Shown one piece after another: positions 23,289 to 36,463 of a stretch of 64,000 nucleotides of DNA (positions are counted from its first letter, which is position 1; each line of letters starts with the position of its first letter). The notes beneath the pieces are model-generated. The model was given only the letters and a program-made list of their open reading frames with translations. It had not been told where the DNA came from and searched no databases. The DNA is from Synanceia verrucosa (taxonomy: Eukaryota; Chordata; Actinopteri; Perciformes; Synanceiidae). Both the position numbers and the translations under genes were made by a program. The stretch lies in contig CM056558.1 in NCBI GenBank assembly GCA_029721515.1, forward strand, positions 12,369,240 to 12,433,239. The letters run 5' to 3'.

Positions 23289-25859
23289 CTAAAAACAGGT
23301 CTCATCTTTCATTCTCATCTCTGCATCTTCTACCTCGGCTTCAGCAACAATTGCTCCATTGCTGGGTGGTGCATCACTCAGGGTGCTGCGGAGTGTCAAC
23401 CGGGTGACACTGAGCGAGTGTTTTCTGGGAGCGATGTGATGTGGTCCATGGCACATGACCTCCTTGAACATTTCTCTAAAGCGTGTGGACATGAGGTTGT
23501 AAAGAATTGGGTTGACCGCTGAGCTAAGGTAGAAAAACACTCCAGAGATGATGTGCACATACTCAAAGATTTCATGGTGGTTGTCAGTCCAGTCATTGAT
23601 GAAACTCCACATGAGGCGGTCTGTGTGAAATGGGGCCCAGCAAATCCCGAAAACAACCACTAAAACAACTGGAAAACAGCAAGAGACATAGAGGAAATTA
23701 TTATAGGGACATATTGATTGATGCTGACAACATGCTGTGTCTACTCTTAGCTGTGTGTCAATGACGCATAGATTACCTGTCCTGGTTTTGGCTGTACACA
23801 GGTTTTTGATTTAATGTGGTACGTCAATGTTTAATAGATCTTAAGATGCACTGAAATATCTTTTTAATATCATTGGCATGTATCACAATACTAATACTTA
23901 TCATCAATCCTTGTTTTGGAGTGGCTCTCATAAAAGAGCTTGACTGTAGGATTAGACACTATACGTTATTACATCATTAGAAACCAAAAGCAGAATGGAA
24001 AATATGGTGCTTTCCATTTTTTACATTAAATATTCAGCTTAAGATTGCACTTTTATCCACAGTGATTGCAGCCTTCTTTTTTAAGGTAGAAACATGATTC
24101 TACATCTCGCGCTGTCTTGACTAAGTATTGCTCAAAAATAAGGATGTGATAACTCAAAAAGTTTGATGGTCAACTGATTTTTCTAGTTATAATACCCATG
24201 CCCATGCAGCCAGGCATCTGAGAGCATATTTATATTACAGTAACATCAATACCTTCATACAGCTCATGCTTACGGACCATTATAGACATTCACCTCTGCA
24301 TTTTCTTTCACCTTCATCTCTGATACAGAAGCACATGTTGCCTATGTCATTAAGCAGATATGATAAACCCTGTTATATCTGAAAGTGTCTATATGGAAGA
24401 AACTGGATAATATCTGTCAAGAGTGTATCGTATTTTTTAATGTTCAGAGGCAGCTTTTAATCATCACCAAGATATGATGTACTGATGTAGTATCACATGA
24501 ATTACACTTTTATCACCATGCCCAGTAGTGTTTGCGCAGAAAATATCTACAAAACGTTCATTTCTTAAGCGTTCAATTGGCTCCCAAAAGGATACAGCAG
24601 CTACATCTGAAGTGTTAATGTCAAGGGTACGCTACAATTTACATTTGTTTACTTTGTACAGATGCCAGCTGTTCCAGTGACACTTGTCATAGATATTAAA
24701 GGGGAGCCGATGAGTCCCACCTCTTAACTTGGTGCTTAATAAGTGACCATATGCTGTGCATTAATTTTTGCAATGCATTGGATACATTGACTCCACTATA
24801 TACTGTAGGTTATGATAATTATCCTTTTACATTCAGCCAGCTCTACAAAATGGAGAATTCACTACATAGTGGGCTATATAATAAATAGTAAGTTATGTTT
24901 TTTATTTTCTACCATGTATCTGTATTTCTTTGATACTCACACAACATTTTAGTGACCTGCTGGCGACGGGCCTTCTGTTGCTGTGTTCGGACATTACAAA
25001 AGCTGTCTTGTCCAAAGCCTGTCTTCGCCTCCAATGTCTGACGCATCTTCTCCCGCTTCAGCTGCAACCCGATGAGCATGTAGAGAGCACTGATAGTGAA
25101 CATGGGCAGTATGAAAAATAGCAAAGTGGTCACCTGAATGGTCAGGTTGTACATCCAGCGTGGTTTCACCAGCATACAAATCGCTGAGTCAGGGATCTCC
25201 ATGGTTATGTTCCCAGCAGGGCTAGTGGAGCGATTGTGAAGGATAACGATGCCATGCAGACTTGTGTTTGGCAAAGCACACAACACTGACACACCCCACA
25301 CCGTAATAATGACCCGCTTGGCATGGGTGCGTGTTACAACGTACTTTGCACGCAGCGGGTGCACCACGGCGATGTAGCGCTCCACACTCAGTGCTGTCAC
25401 ATTGAGAATAGATGCCAAGCAAACAGTCTCAAATATGAATGTTTTAAAGTAACAGCCACCCTTCCCCAGAAGGAAAGGGTAGTTCTGCCACAGCTCATAC
25501 AGCTCTAATGGCATGCCAAGCAGCAGCACTAGCAGGTCTGACACCGCCAGGCTGAACAAGTAGTAATTTGTTGGAGTCCACATCACTTTGTTGCGTGCAA
25601 TGACAGTGCACGTCAGCACATTCCCCACCACACCTACCAAGAAGATGACCAGATAGATGAGGCAGACTGGAAGAAATACAGATGAACGACGAGGCCCCAA
25701 ATATTTCTCCAGGTACTCTTCCTCTGTCAGACATGCATCGTCCAGATCATTGTAGCTTCTGTTTAACTCAGAAGACATATTGGCACAGTCTGCTCCTGGA
25801 GGACAGAGCCAACCATCTTTTTCAGCCATTAGATCAAAAGAGCAGTTGTAAGTTGACAT
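23289..25859 (-). CDS. nmur1: Neuromedin U receptor 1 (rhodopsin-class GPCR)
   Basis: Two coding exons, 25859-24941 and 23668-23289, joined in frame (VTKML/FVLVVVFGICWAP), giving 432 aa. Class A GPCR for neuromedin U/S peptides, coupling mainly through Gq in the family. TM1 is about residues 62-87 and TM2 98-122. The conserved Cys pair is C136 (GGCYF) and C228 (AICML). The DRY-equivalent is ERY at 160-162 after TM3; TM5 is 238-265, TM6 starts at 307, and TM7 carries NPILY. Closest features are to NMUR1: LGPRRS before TM1, LGKGGCYF, LNVTALSVERYIAVVHPL, QQQKARRQQVTKML and SGVFFYLSSAVNP. There are several N-terminal N-glycosylation sequons (NCS, NMS, NRS). The break before TM6 is the usual NMUR intron. 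The ATG at 25859 is the first in frame after an acceptor (cttctcag) at about 25886, so an upstream 5' UTR exon is likely. Confidence 0.93.
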
Positions 25860-25959
25860 CCTGCTGAAGTGATCAGACTCACTATCTGAGAAGAAAAAAG
25901 GGAATAACAGAAAATTTAATGGTTTTGCTAATGACTGCAAATGTACATGTATGGACAAA

Positions 25960-27715
25960 AATGAAGAATGAGTTGTTTGACATCATGCTCCAAAACTCTG
26001 CATTAGATTAGCTGTACATGCTATTTCTGCTAAGGAGTTTTGTAATGTTTTCAACCCTTGTAGTAGAACTCAAAATCTTGGCCAGCTTTGCCTCTAATGC
26101 TTCAGTGAACACAAATATGTAGTTTCATTTTTTGATGAAAGCAGTACAACATATTTTTTTACGTTATCATGAAACTAGTCAGGGGTCAGCAATTGATAAT
26201 TAACAGTCCACTGTTGTTTCCCTCAGCTCTACAGAGAGTTTTAGATTTTTTCAGTTCATTGTTCATTGAACTGTTTTGGTTTTATGTCACCACTCTAGAA
26301 CTATTAGAACCATGTCCAGCTGTGGTGGGAAACTGTTTACTACCTGTTACCCACCGCAAACTACGTTTGACACCAATCGGTACCCCTCCTTAATTTGTTG
26401 ACAATGAAAAATTATGGAACTGTTTAATAAGTGGAAATATTTCACTGGGAAGAGGACAGAAACATTGCAGATGAATGAGAAGGAGTGCCTAAAAAGACTG
26501 CAATGTCTTATGTGGTACTGTGGTCTTTATTCTATTACCCTGATCCTTTAAAGCTCAGTGGGTGGAGTGTGGAAATGGTAGGGACTCATAGGTAATGAAT
26601 GATGCTGTTCTGAGTTTGTTCTCAATAGAAAGTAATCATTATATTCTAGTGTAAAATGCTTTATAGGAACATTAACAAGATGATGGTTAAAACCATCTGT
26701 CATTTTGATTATTCTGTCATTTGCACTGTTGCATGTTATTTGTCTTAATTTATGATTGTTTAAGGACATTTCATAAAATGCTTTCAGATGGACTTCGTTG
26801 ACTTCTGTCAGATCTGAGCTACTGAAAGACAAAATGTAAATTTAGTTGAATGTTACTTTCTGCAGCAATATTTAATAATTTAATTTTTCATATAAGATCT
26901 GAATAACAGGTGTTATGGAATTTTCTAAATGTAAGGGTTCATAGGGTCAGCTACTCTTTATTTTTACAGCACTAAAATCCTTTTTCTCGTCAGAATTCAG
27001 AGTTGAAGCATAGTGTCTCAAGGAAAACAGGTGGCCAGCTATCTCTGAGTTGGCTAGGCAACCAAGGTCAAGGGAGGCTGTTAGTGTTGGCCCTTCGATA
27101 GGATGAATGGCTGCACATCAGCCATTCAACAGGCACCGCTTTTAGTTAAGAACTGAGGACAAGCATCTTACTTATATGGGCATATGGGCTACTTTTAACA
27201 TAACTGGGTGGTAGTTTATAAGGCTGACCACCAAGGTGGAAGGTAGGAATATGTCGTGGACTCGGGAATGATTGCAACAAATTTCATATTCCTCCTGATA
27301 TCAGAATCTTCAGTAAATTTTACTCCTTTAATCAACTCCAAAGGCTCCTGGGTGCTTCCTTTCTCTAGCCATTGACTGATCGATATTTCTCCATAACAAC
27401 AGGGACAAATGCCTTGCCAATTGATGATGACGATGAATGACTATTAATGATAAGCAGCAAAACACAACAATGACTTTTCCATACATTTCCATATTTCAGT
27501 CAGAGATCTTTTCTATCTATGCCAGTAGAGTGTTACTGTATTATGTATTTCATCATGATGCATATCGTGTGAAGACAAAATAACTTTGCATCATAACGAC
27601 TTGCATTCTATAAACAATTTCCCTGGGGCTTTAGAGTGCAGCCACTACTGTGCCATAAAGCATTTCTTTTATCAGTTTGCATACTATAGTCCCGGGAGGA
27701 TGAACCTCTGTTTTT
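25960..27715. other. nmur1 upstream intron/intergenic, nothing recognised
   Basis: A+T-rich sequence with no recognisable exon or element. Short ORFs (26169-26393, 26548-26832) lack any domain. Confidence 0.45.
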
Positions 27716-27998
<283 letters not shown>

Positions 27999-28880
27999 AA
28001 GAAACAGCGCTGGCACTGAGTTAACCATAAGATCTTGCAACAGCCATGAAAGCACATTTTCACTCCAACGCTAAATTCATATCTACGTATTCATATCTAA
28101 TCTACTCACTTATTTTTTTTTTTGTTAAAAAGTGTAGTCTAGTGTAGGAGGTGCACTCTCTGTCCACATATCATTCTAAGCTCTCATTTTAATAGCACCT
28201 CCGACATTTTAATGTCTCCCTCTGTATTCTGTATGAGCATGTAGCTACCCCTTGTCCCAGTAATGTGCTTTTTCGGTTTCATTGTATTAAGCAATCATAT
28301 TTATTTTTGGCATGAGCCACAAGGGCACTGAACTAACTTTGGATTAGATTTTTTGCTTAAATGAAATATAAGGGGTTTTGCTTCAATGATTCCCCCAAAC
28401 AATCCTGTTATGTTAATCTTGGAAGAGGCTGTAAGAGACACCACTTTGGTAAATGAAGATAGCAGGCTTGACACAAATTAAATTATAGTCTCACTGTTGT
28501 AGCCTAAGCAAATTTTCTGTTGTTGGTTTCACGCACAAATTTTTATATAATAGAATAATCAATATTCAGATAAAATTGATCTTAGCTGTATCTTAATTTT
28601 ATAACACAAGCTAATAAAGAAATGACATCAAGAGTATTTTAATATGTGATGTTGTTGAAAGAACACTACCATTGAAACAATTGTAAGGAAAACCAAAAAA
28701 CAAATAATATTACAAAAGAATAAATTGGTTGATTAGATGACGATACCTAAAACGATGCTCTATAATTTTGAGGCACTGAATCATGAGGTGATTTTAATAA
28801 TAGACAGTGGATATACATTACAATGAACTAGCTATAAACTCATCATTAAAAGCTTTCCAGACAGTGTAAATCTTCTTACC

Positions 28881-28960
28881 TCCAACGTGTTCCCTTGTTA
28901 TTCTGTCTCTTGACTGGAGTGTGAACAGTGTGCTGCTTTCTCAGTCCACCCTCCTGTTGG
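28881..28960 (-). other. Possible 5' UTR exon of nmur1
   Basis: On the minus strand the sequence ...cacgttggag|gtaaga is a strong splice donor. It lies about 3 kb upstream of the nmur1 coding exon, which itself begins with an acceptor. The left limit is unknown. Only the donor supports this call. Confidence 0.25.
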
Positions 28961-29024
28961 TCTGTCGCTCACTTCTCAAGCGTCACTCATGATCTCTCTC
29001 TCACACACACACATGCATGCACTC

Positions 29025-29025
29025 A

Positions 29026-29052
<27 letters not shown>
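29025..29052 (+). repeat. (CT)n microsatellite
   Basis: Pure CT run of about 28 bases next to a short (CA)n. Confidence 0.95.
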
Positions 29053-29057
<5 letters not shown>

Positions 29058-29756
29058 CATTCTCCCTCACCTCCATCCTCTTAATACCACCAATTCAACA
29101 TTCAAACCTATGTTTCTGTCCACACTTATGGTAGTGGAGAAAGCACTGTACCTTTCACATTGAGACACACTCTTTCACTGCTGAGAACAAAAAATATCAC
29201 ATGTTGAAGTACTAATTCAAATAGTTTGAACAATATGTAGTCTGCTTCTATATAATTTTGCATTCAATTAGCAGTGAGTGGGTATATCTATTCATCTCAT
29301 TTACATGAGGTGAGCTTACTGTAGGCTACTACCTCCTGACTGAGACACTGGTGCATTACTGTGCTGGTACAACCTAATCCCCTGAAAACCATCTAAGAAT
29401 CTGCTATGGGGAAGTGTCTGGCAAAGGGAATGCACTTTCAAAAAAGACTTGGGTGGTGATTGGATCAACCCTCAGTTAATCAAACTATTTTTCCCTCCAG
29501 AAAAGCAGTGTTCAGAGTTGTTCTTTGTGTTGTGCTTTCAATGAAGACACTCTCACAGTTCTGATAGAGCTGATACTAATGCAGCATGCTAACATTGTTG
29601 TTTAGAATGAATTACTGTGCAAACATGACGTGACAATAGTGATGATGACAATGAAAAAAACATTAAATGAGAAGGTGTGTCCAAACCTATGACAGGTGGT
29701 GTATACACTGTATACTGTAGGTCTGCCTGTAGTGTTTGTATACCTGTACCTACAGG

Positions 29757-29940
29757 GCAAAGTATACCCTGGACAAGTCACCAGTTTGTTGCAGGGCACA
29801 GGCAACCATTCGCACTCTTATTCACACCTACAGGCAATTTAGATTAGCCAGTTGACCTTCCCCATGCATGTCTTTGATGTGTGGGAAACTGGAGTACCCA
29901 GAGAGAAGACATGCAGACACTGAGAGAACATGCAAATTCC
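29757..29940 (-). repeat. SINE family A, old partial copy
   Basis: The minus strand matches the family body: complement of gtataccctggacaagtcac, cacacctacaggcaattt and cccatgcatgtc. Many substitutions; both the head and the (atgg)n tail are missing. Confidence 0.7.
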
Positions 29941-30022
29941 ATGAAGAATGCAATTTTTATGAGAATTTATGACAATTATTTTCTTCTCAATCACCAAATT
30001 GGTGCCCAATCATTCACTACAT

Positions 30023-30359
30023 CTGGACTGATTATTTGTTAAATCAAATGAGATAAGTAAAGACAAGAAAAAGATAAAGACGAGAAATAAAACAAGCCAT
30101 TTTGTGAGAAGTGATTTGGAGCAAAGATATGTTTTACCCTACTGAGTGAATAACAAACTTTTTTTTACAAGCAGTGCCACTGGAGTAGAAGTAGTACTGT
30201 CCTATCTGCAATAATTGCTATCAGGTTTCCTAATATGAGCCAATACAGCATTTTCCATGAAATTTACAGGCATACATACACACGAAAACAACATGTGTTA
30301 GGTTGCTTTTGTGATTGTTTTACTTTGTACCAAACATCATATAGTGTTAAAATACCACC
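30023..30359 (+). repeat. Left arm of a long inverted repeat
   Basis: From ctggactgattatttgttaa to gtgttaaaataccacc. It is repeated in reverse complement at 33133-33459 with only about 3 mismatches in the inner 140 bases. A block of about 30 bases near 30052-30081 differs between arms. Confidence 0.9.
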
Positions 30360-31600
30360 ACCAAATAACATCATATTAATATTAATGATCTCATTCTCCC
30401 AAGTTAACAACATTTTGTTTTCACCTAGTAACAAAATAATTAACTAGTAGTTAAAAGTAAGTGGATGATAAATATGATTATTGGAATCAGGAAGAACAAC
30501 CATGCATCCCTATTAGGCCTTTTGTTGATTTATATTATTTATAATCTTATTACACACAATTATTGCATTTCAGTTAAAATATTTCCTTAATGTAATTTGT
30601 CCATGCATTAAAGTGAAATAATGATATTTTCCTAATGTATTTGACTCTACAAAGGTTTACCACAAAAGATCACCTCACCAGTAAAAGTGCATGAAAATTA
30701 AGTGGAGACACTGATGTACTATTGAATTCCCCTCTATCTATCTAAGTCAATGAGTAATTATCTCAATATTGACCAAAATAACCATCATTATGATTTTTTG
30801 CCAAAATCAAGCTGCAACCCGCAACTAATAATGGATTTCACTGAAAGAACAAACTGTTCAAATGCCATGGTGATAATTGTCCAAAACAAAAACCCACTTA
30901 GTGCTGCACTTTGAGTGACTTTAGTATGGTCTTCAGTCAGCATGCATCTGTTACACTTATTTTGCACTTCTCATCATATCTCTATTCTATTCTATTCTAT
31001 TCTTAAGAGCCTGAAAAAAAAACATAATTCCCTGATGGTAATCAATAAATGTTTATAATCAACAATAAATCATCATCAACAATAAATCTTATATTATCTT
31101 AGATCTATCAGACAATGCAGTGCCAAAGAAAATTTTACATAAAATTGTCAAGAAAATTAAACTTAATTTAGCAAGTTATGTTGCTTTGCAGATTTCACGT
31201 AGGGAGTGTAAATGATAGGTCATGTACATAATAATGTTTCCCTGCATTAACCCTGAACCCCAACTAAAATGTGTGTGCACAAGTGAAAGGTCAGTTTCAT
31301 CATTTATTAACATGCATCAGTCCTGTCAGGTCTAGGTAAACATCTGCTTAGCAGATTCACCAGTCATGAAAAACCAAAATGCTATGTGATACCTGTGTGC
31401 TATTCAATTATACATTCTTAGTCCAGAACAGTGTGAGTCTGAGCTTCTGTGTTTTTTTTTAAATTATTCTCAGATTGGAATCACCTTTTACATGGTTGCA
31501 GTAAAACTAACTAATCACAAAGGTGTTTTAATAAGCCGAACCATCAAAAAAACAACATGAGAACATTTAACTGATTTCAAATTAATGAGTTACCTGGCGG

Positions 31601-31958
31601 GCGGCACGGTGGTGTAGTGGTTATCACTGTCGCCTCACAGCAAGAAGGTACCGGGTTCAAATCCCGGGCCCGGGACCTTTCTGTGTGGAGTTTGCATGTT
31701 CTCCCTGTGTCTGCATGGGTTCTCTCCGGGTACTCCGGCTTCCTCCCATCCAAAAACATGCATGGGGATTAGGTTAATTGGCTAATTTAAATTGACCGTA
31801 GGTGTGAGTGTGAGTGGTTGTCTGTCTATATGTGCCCTGTGATGAGGTGGTGACTTGTCCAGGGTGTACCCTGCCTTCCACCCTGAGACAGCTGGGATAG
31901 GCTCCAGCCCCCCCACGACCCTATGAGGATAAGCGGTAGATAATGGATGGATGGATGG
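31601..31958 (+). repeat. SINE family A, full-length, 13-bp target-site duplication
   Basis: The best-preserved head in the window: A-box TGGTGTAGTGG at 31610-31620 and B-box GGTTCAAATCC at 31654-31664, both canonical pol III promoter boxes. The spacing and flanks resemble tRNA-Glu. The tail is (atgg)n. The direct repeat agttacctggcgg is at 31588-31600 and 31959-31971. Confidence 0.92.
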
Positions 31959-32015
31959 AGTTACCTGGCGGGTTGGATGGAGAATGACAGGCCTTAAGTT
32001 GATCTAATGTTGGTA

Positions 32016-32142
32016 TTCATCCATCCATTTTCTACCGCTTATCTTTACATAGGGTCGCGGGGGGCTGGAGCTTATCCCAGCTGTCTTAGGGCGGAAGGCA
32101 GGGTACACCCTGGACAAGTCACCACCTCATCATAGGGCACAG
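32016..32142 (-). repeat. SINE family A, 5'-truncated, 13-bp target-site duplication
   Basis: Only the last ~127 bases of the family, inverted: tail complement ttcatccatccattttctac, then accctggacaagtcaccacc. The direct repeat tctaatgttggta at 32003-32015 and 32143-32155 marks a complete insertion, so the truncation happened during reverse transcription and not by later decay. Confidence 0.9.
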
Positions 32143-33132
32143 TCTAATGTTGGTACACAAGATAAATACCTCTGCCCTTTGCAGATGAGAAGGTTTCAAA
32201 TAATTATTTACCACTGGTGCATTTTTGACCACTTGTAGCCCAATGGAATAATGGGCATCATTCACCAAAGAAATTTATTCTTAATATCCAGTTATGCAGT
32301 TTTCATGAAGAGCATTTGCCAAATGTTTTCTTATTTCTATTTTGGTTTTAGGAAAGCATAGATTCTATACACTCTCAAGAGCAAACTTACGCACATTGGA
32401 GTGCTGACAAGCATTGGGGTGTGTTATAATGATAATATCTCTTTATAATATCCCCCATTATGATCTTTTAAAATACATATACACTACTATAACACTTCCA
32501 AAAAATAATAGCTGTGTTTCCCAGTTGCTCTTAAGAGATAAGAGTGCAGTAAAGAAGGTTTTAGCTAAGAAGGGTCGCTAAGATAAGAGGGTTTCCGAGA
32601 TGCATTCTTAATACCCTTCTTTGCGCTACTCTTAAGATCACTTTTTAAGATGCAATTAACAGGAGCTGATCAGTTCTGCTGTGCTGAATCAGTGCATAAG
32701 TCACACATGACACTGCTACCTAATGCACTAATTCCATTTTCATGATGAAAACAAGACTAAAACTAAATAATAACTGTTCATAATGTTTGCTGGGAAAAAC
32801 ATTTTATTTTATTTTATTTATTCTGAGAGCAATAAAGAAAGTATATATGGACATGCAGGAGAAAATGTGTAGGAAAGCAGCTATAGCCTAAAGATAAATA
32901 ATATGTTAGTTCTCAAAATGGATGCATTATCCATAATGTACAGAATGGAAACTATTTAGGACATGATAATTGGTGCCCATTAATAGTGGGTGTTTTTTTA
33001 GACATAGTTGATGGTGGTTGCATATTTATACAGACATACTTGTGGAAATATGCAATATACTGTATATATGACACATTTCAGGTAGGGACATACTGTACTG
33101 TGTTGTTCTGACACTACTTTACCATACCAGCA

Positions 33133-33459
33133 GGTGGTATTTTAACACTATATGATGTTTGGTACAAAGTAAAACAATCACAAAAGCAACCTAACACATG
33201 TTGTTTTCGTATGTATGCATGCCTGTAAATTTCATGGAAAACGCTGTATTGGCTCATATTAGGAAACCTGATAGCAATCATTGCAGATAGGACAGTACTA
33301 CTTCTACTCCAGTGGCACTGCTTGTAAAAAAAGTTTGTTATTCATTCAATAGGGTAAAACATATCTTGCTCCAAATCACTTCTCACAAAATGGCTTGTTT
33401 TATTTCTCAGAATGAGTGCAGCTCAAGGGAACATTTGATTTAACAAATAATCAGTCCAG
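33133..33459 (-). repeat. Right arm of a long inverted repeat
   Basis: Inverted partner of 30023-30359. The inner ends of both arms stop at the same base (ggtggtatt / aataccacc) and the outer ends at tcagtccag / ctggactga. Confidence 0.9.
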
Positions 33460-36400
33460 TCAGGCGCTCACCTGAGGTTTTATTCTGTGCAGACCATGAA
33501 TGACAATGACTAGAGTGGTTGCTGTCCCCAGAGCCTTGCTGCCAGTGTGGCTATAAATAAACAGGCAAGAACATTTAGCCCACTTATCACAAGGAATGTC
33601 ACAAGCATGTTCTAATTGCCCTACAAATCACAGTGTGTTGTTGAGAGATGCAGGAGACTTGTTCTGCAGGCTAGGCTTGTTCTGTAGGCTAGGCTTACAT
33701 AGATTTTCTTCAATCAAAATGGTATCTTCAGTGCCCAAATTATTTTGTCATCCATGAATTTTCAAATTCGTCACAATATTATTGTTTGGTTGGGATGCCA
33801 AAGATATTGTATATATCTGAAGAGAAAAAAAATGTGTTTTAGTGACTCTATGTTATTCTTGATTCATTTCAGATTCTCAGAGAATTCCAGTCTTTCAATA
33901 AAAATGAATATAAAAACGTGAATTCAGTTTGAAATTTCTCACTCCGACTCAAAATGGTGAAGCGTAGGGAAAGAAAGATTCCGGATTAAAGTATCTCATG
34001 GTCTTTGGCACAAATACGACAGCAGCCAACTCTCACTCCCCAAGCCATTTAAGACTGAGACACAACAGATAAGACTCACCATACAGCGAAAGCCACCTAC
34101 TTATACACCTTTCACCACAAGTGATGTGGATTATTAGTCTGTAATGGTATATATCCTAAAAGGCACAGTGTTTGAAGGTTTTGACAGCAGAAATGTAATA
34201 TAATAAAATGTATTATAATTTATAATCATGTTACTAATCACTAAGAATTGTTGTTTTTGTTGTTTAGAATGACCACCTCATATCTCCACCATGTTTCTTT
34301 GGTAGCTCAGAAAGGACAAACCACACACTACCCCTAGAGAGAGCTTTCTGTGTTTTTACATTAATTACTGTAGGTTCTCTACCAACACATTTTCATTCCA
34401 GCTGTCATACACGGATGCTCTGTCTGCTGCACTTTTCAGTCACAGTAACCATGGGATTAATGTGGGGACACTTGCATTAGGGACTATTAACTCCAATCTG
34501 CCACCTTGCTGCTAGACACCAATGAATTCTCCACACTGGTCCTTTAAGGTTAAAAAAAAAAAAATCTCAAAAGCTTCTTTGTGAAATATTTGCAAAACTG
34601 ACTGTACCTGCATGTGGAGGATAAACAAAACAAACACCCACTCATAGCACAGAATTTCTAACACTCCAAAGGGAAACTTTAATATTTAAAATCATCTCAG
34701 ATAGTAAGGCTTGGTCACATGGACACATTTTTCCTATCCTCTGCATACGCAAGAAAAACACAACTTAAATGTGACAGGAACCAATTCTGCTTATAAGAAA
34801 TGTATGAGGACAATTACCAAGCATCTTACAAATGTGCGTGGGGGCGAAAAGAGAAACGAACATGCTTTTTACTGAAATGTCTGATTATGTTTCATAACTA
34901 TGGGAAGTGCAACAGTTTAATATGCTTGTTGATATATAAAATATGCCTGGTAAATATCCTGTATTCTGGCAGTCATGGAGGTCCATGGTGTTCACTTTCA
35001 TTACAGGGGATATTCATATGCAATAGTAATGCTGACTGTCAACGGTGTCTGTTTCACAGCTGCCACAGTGCTCATGGGAAATTTTCTCTTAAGTCATAAG
35101 CAAGTGATAGCAGATTGTGTGATGATAGTACAAGATCATGATTTTTTTTTTCATTTTTGCTTTTTTTTTTTCCCTGTGAGGACCTGTTGTGTACAAGGGA
35201 CTTGAAATGGAGATAATATTTTCCTGTCTATACAATAATCATATTTTAGATTTAAAGTTGCTTTACATAAATGTTTTTATGTCAGCATGACATGATTGAA
35301 ACACAGCTCTGACATATTATTGCTGACTTTGTCAGGAGTTTGATGCTGGACACATAGCAGTGGGATTATGTTGGTTTGTTGACTGAAAACAAATCTTTGA
35401 AAATAACTTCGAGTGCAAATCACAGAGAAAATCAAAACAATGAGCTGATGCTAAATTGCTCTGTAAAGCTGAAGGGGACTGGGTAATAATTCTCTGCAGG
35501 TTCATCACTGTTAGTGGCCCATTTCACATTACACATTGACATTTGAGCTATTGCTAATATTAGACAATATTGATTATTGCTGCGTTATAATTTTGATCAA
35601 AAAGATTTGACTTGAGGTGGCCAATCATTTTTTTTCACAATAAAGGTCACAGAATTCCATTAGAAAAACAGAAATTGTGAACATGAGACGCATACTTCTC
35701 AATGTAAGCCGACAGCTGATGCAGGGTTTCATTTTGGGTGGACCCTCAGAATATTCATGCTGTGTTGTTGTAATGAAGGGTGGAATCAGTGCACTACCAA
35801 TGCATTGCATTTTTCATAAATGACACCTGCTATAAATAACAGGATGGCTGTGTCTCTAGATTTATTCCACACAGTGGAACTTGTCTGTTTGATAATTCCT
35901 ATTATACAAGTTTCATTTGCTTAAGTGACAAAGACACCAGGAAAATTTATTTTTTGGCAGCATCACACCTGAGTATCTTGTGGGTAAATGAACTTAATTA
36001 CGTATGTTACAATGCTCATTTCAACTCATTGTATTCTAGCATATATTTAAATTTACCTATTTGTATTTGGACCTTCTTCTGGGATTTCTCCTCTTTCATA
36101 GCTCTTTGCATTGCGGCTGGTAATTAATTTCTGGGGTGTTTATTGAAAGCAGTGCCGTGAGATTCAGCTCTGGGTTCAGTAACAATCTCTCTGGGTTCAG
36201 TAACAATCTATCTGTGCAATCAACAAAGTTACCACATGCCCTATTTGTCTCAAAGACCATCCAGCATCATGAAGTCAGAAATTAATCAAGAATATTTCTG
36301 TCCAGGAATCCAAGTAAACAACTGTAATTCGACATCTCAATCAAAAAATAATAATTTGCTTTGCTATATTTTTGGGGTAAAACAGCAATTTTGAAATATA

Positions 36401-36460
36401 ATATAAATATAATAATCATAATTATATTAATTATATTTTAGCATTAAATATATAATATAA
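33460..36460. other. intergenic, nothing recognised
   Basis: Low-complexity A- and T-runs (34552-34564, 35141-35172) and short ORFs without domains. No gene seen. Confidence 0.5.
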
Positions 36461-36463
36461 AGT

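Noticed and set aside
24909..24940. Extension of the nmur1 reading frame past TKML into CEYQRNTDTW
   Set aside because: This is read-through of the splice donor gtgagt; the exon at 23668 continues TM6 in frame.
25495..25734. Minus-strand ORF inside the nmur1 exon
   Set aside because: Out-of-frame shadow of the receptor coding sequence.
31601..31670. tRNA gene
   Set aside because: The A and B boxes are good, but no acceptor stem closes and the sequence continues into the repeated SINE body; the other copies confirm a SINE.
32510..32650. Possible MITE (aagagataagagtgcag with a partial inverse)
   Set aside because: The inverted match is short and imperfect, and no borders could be set.
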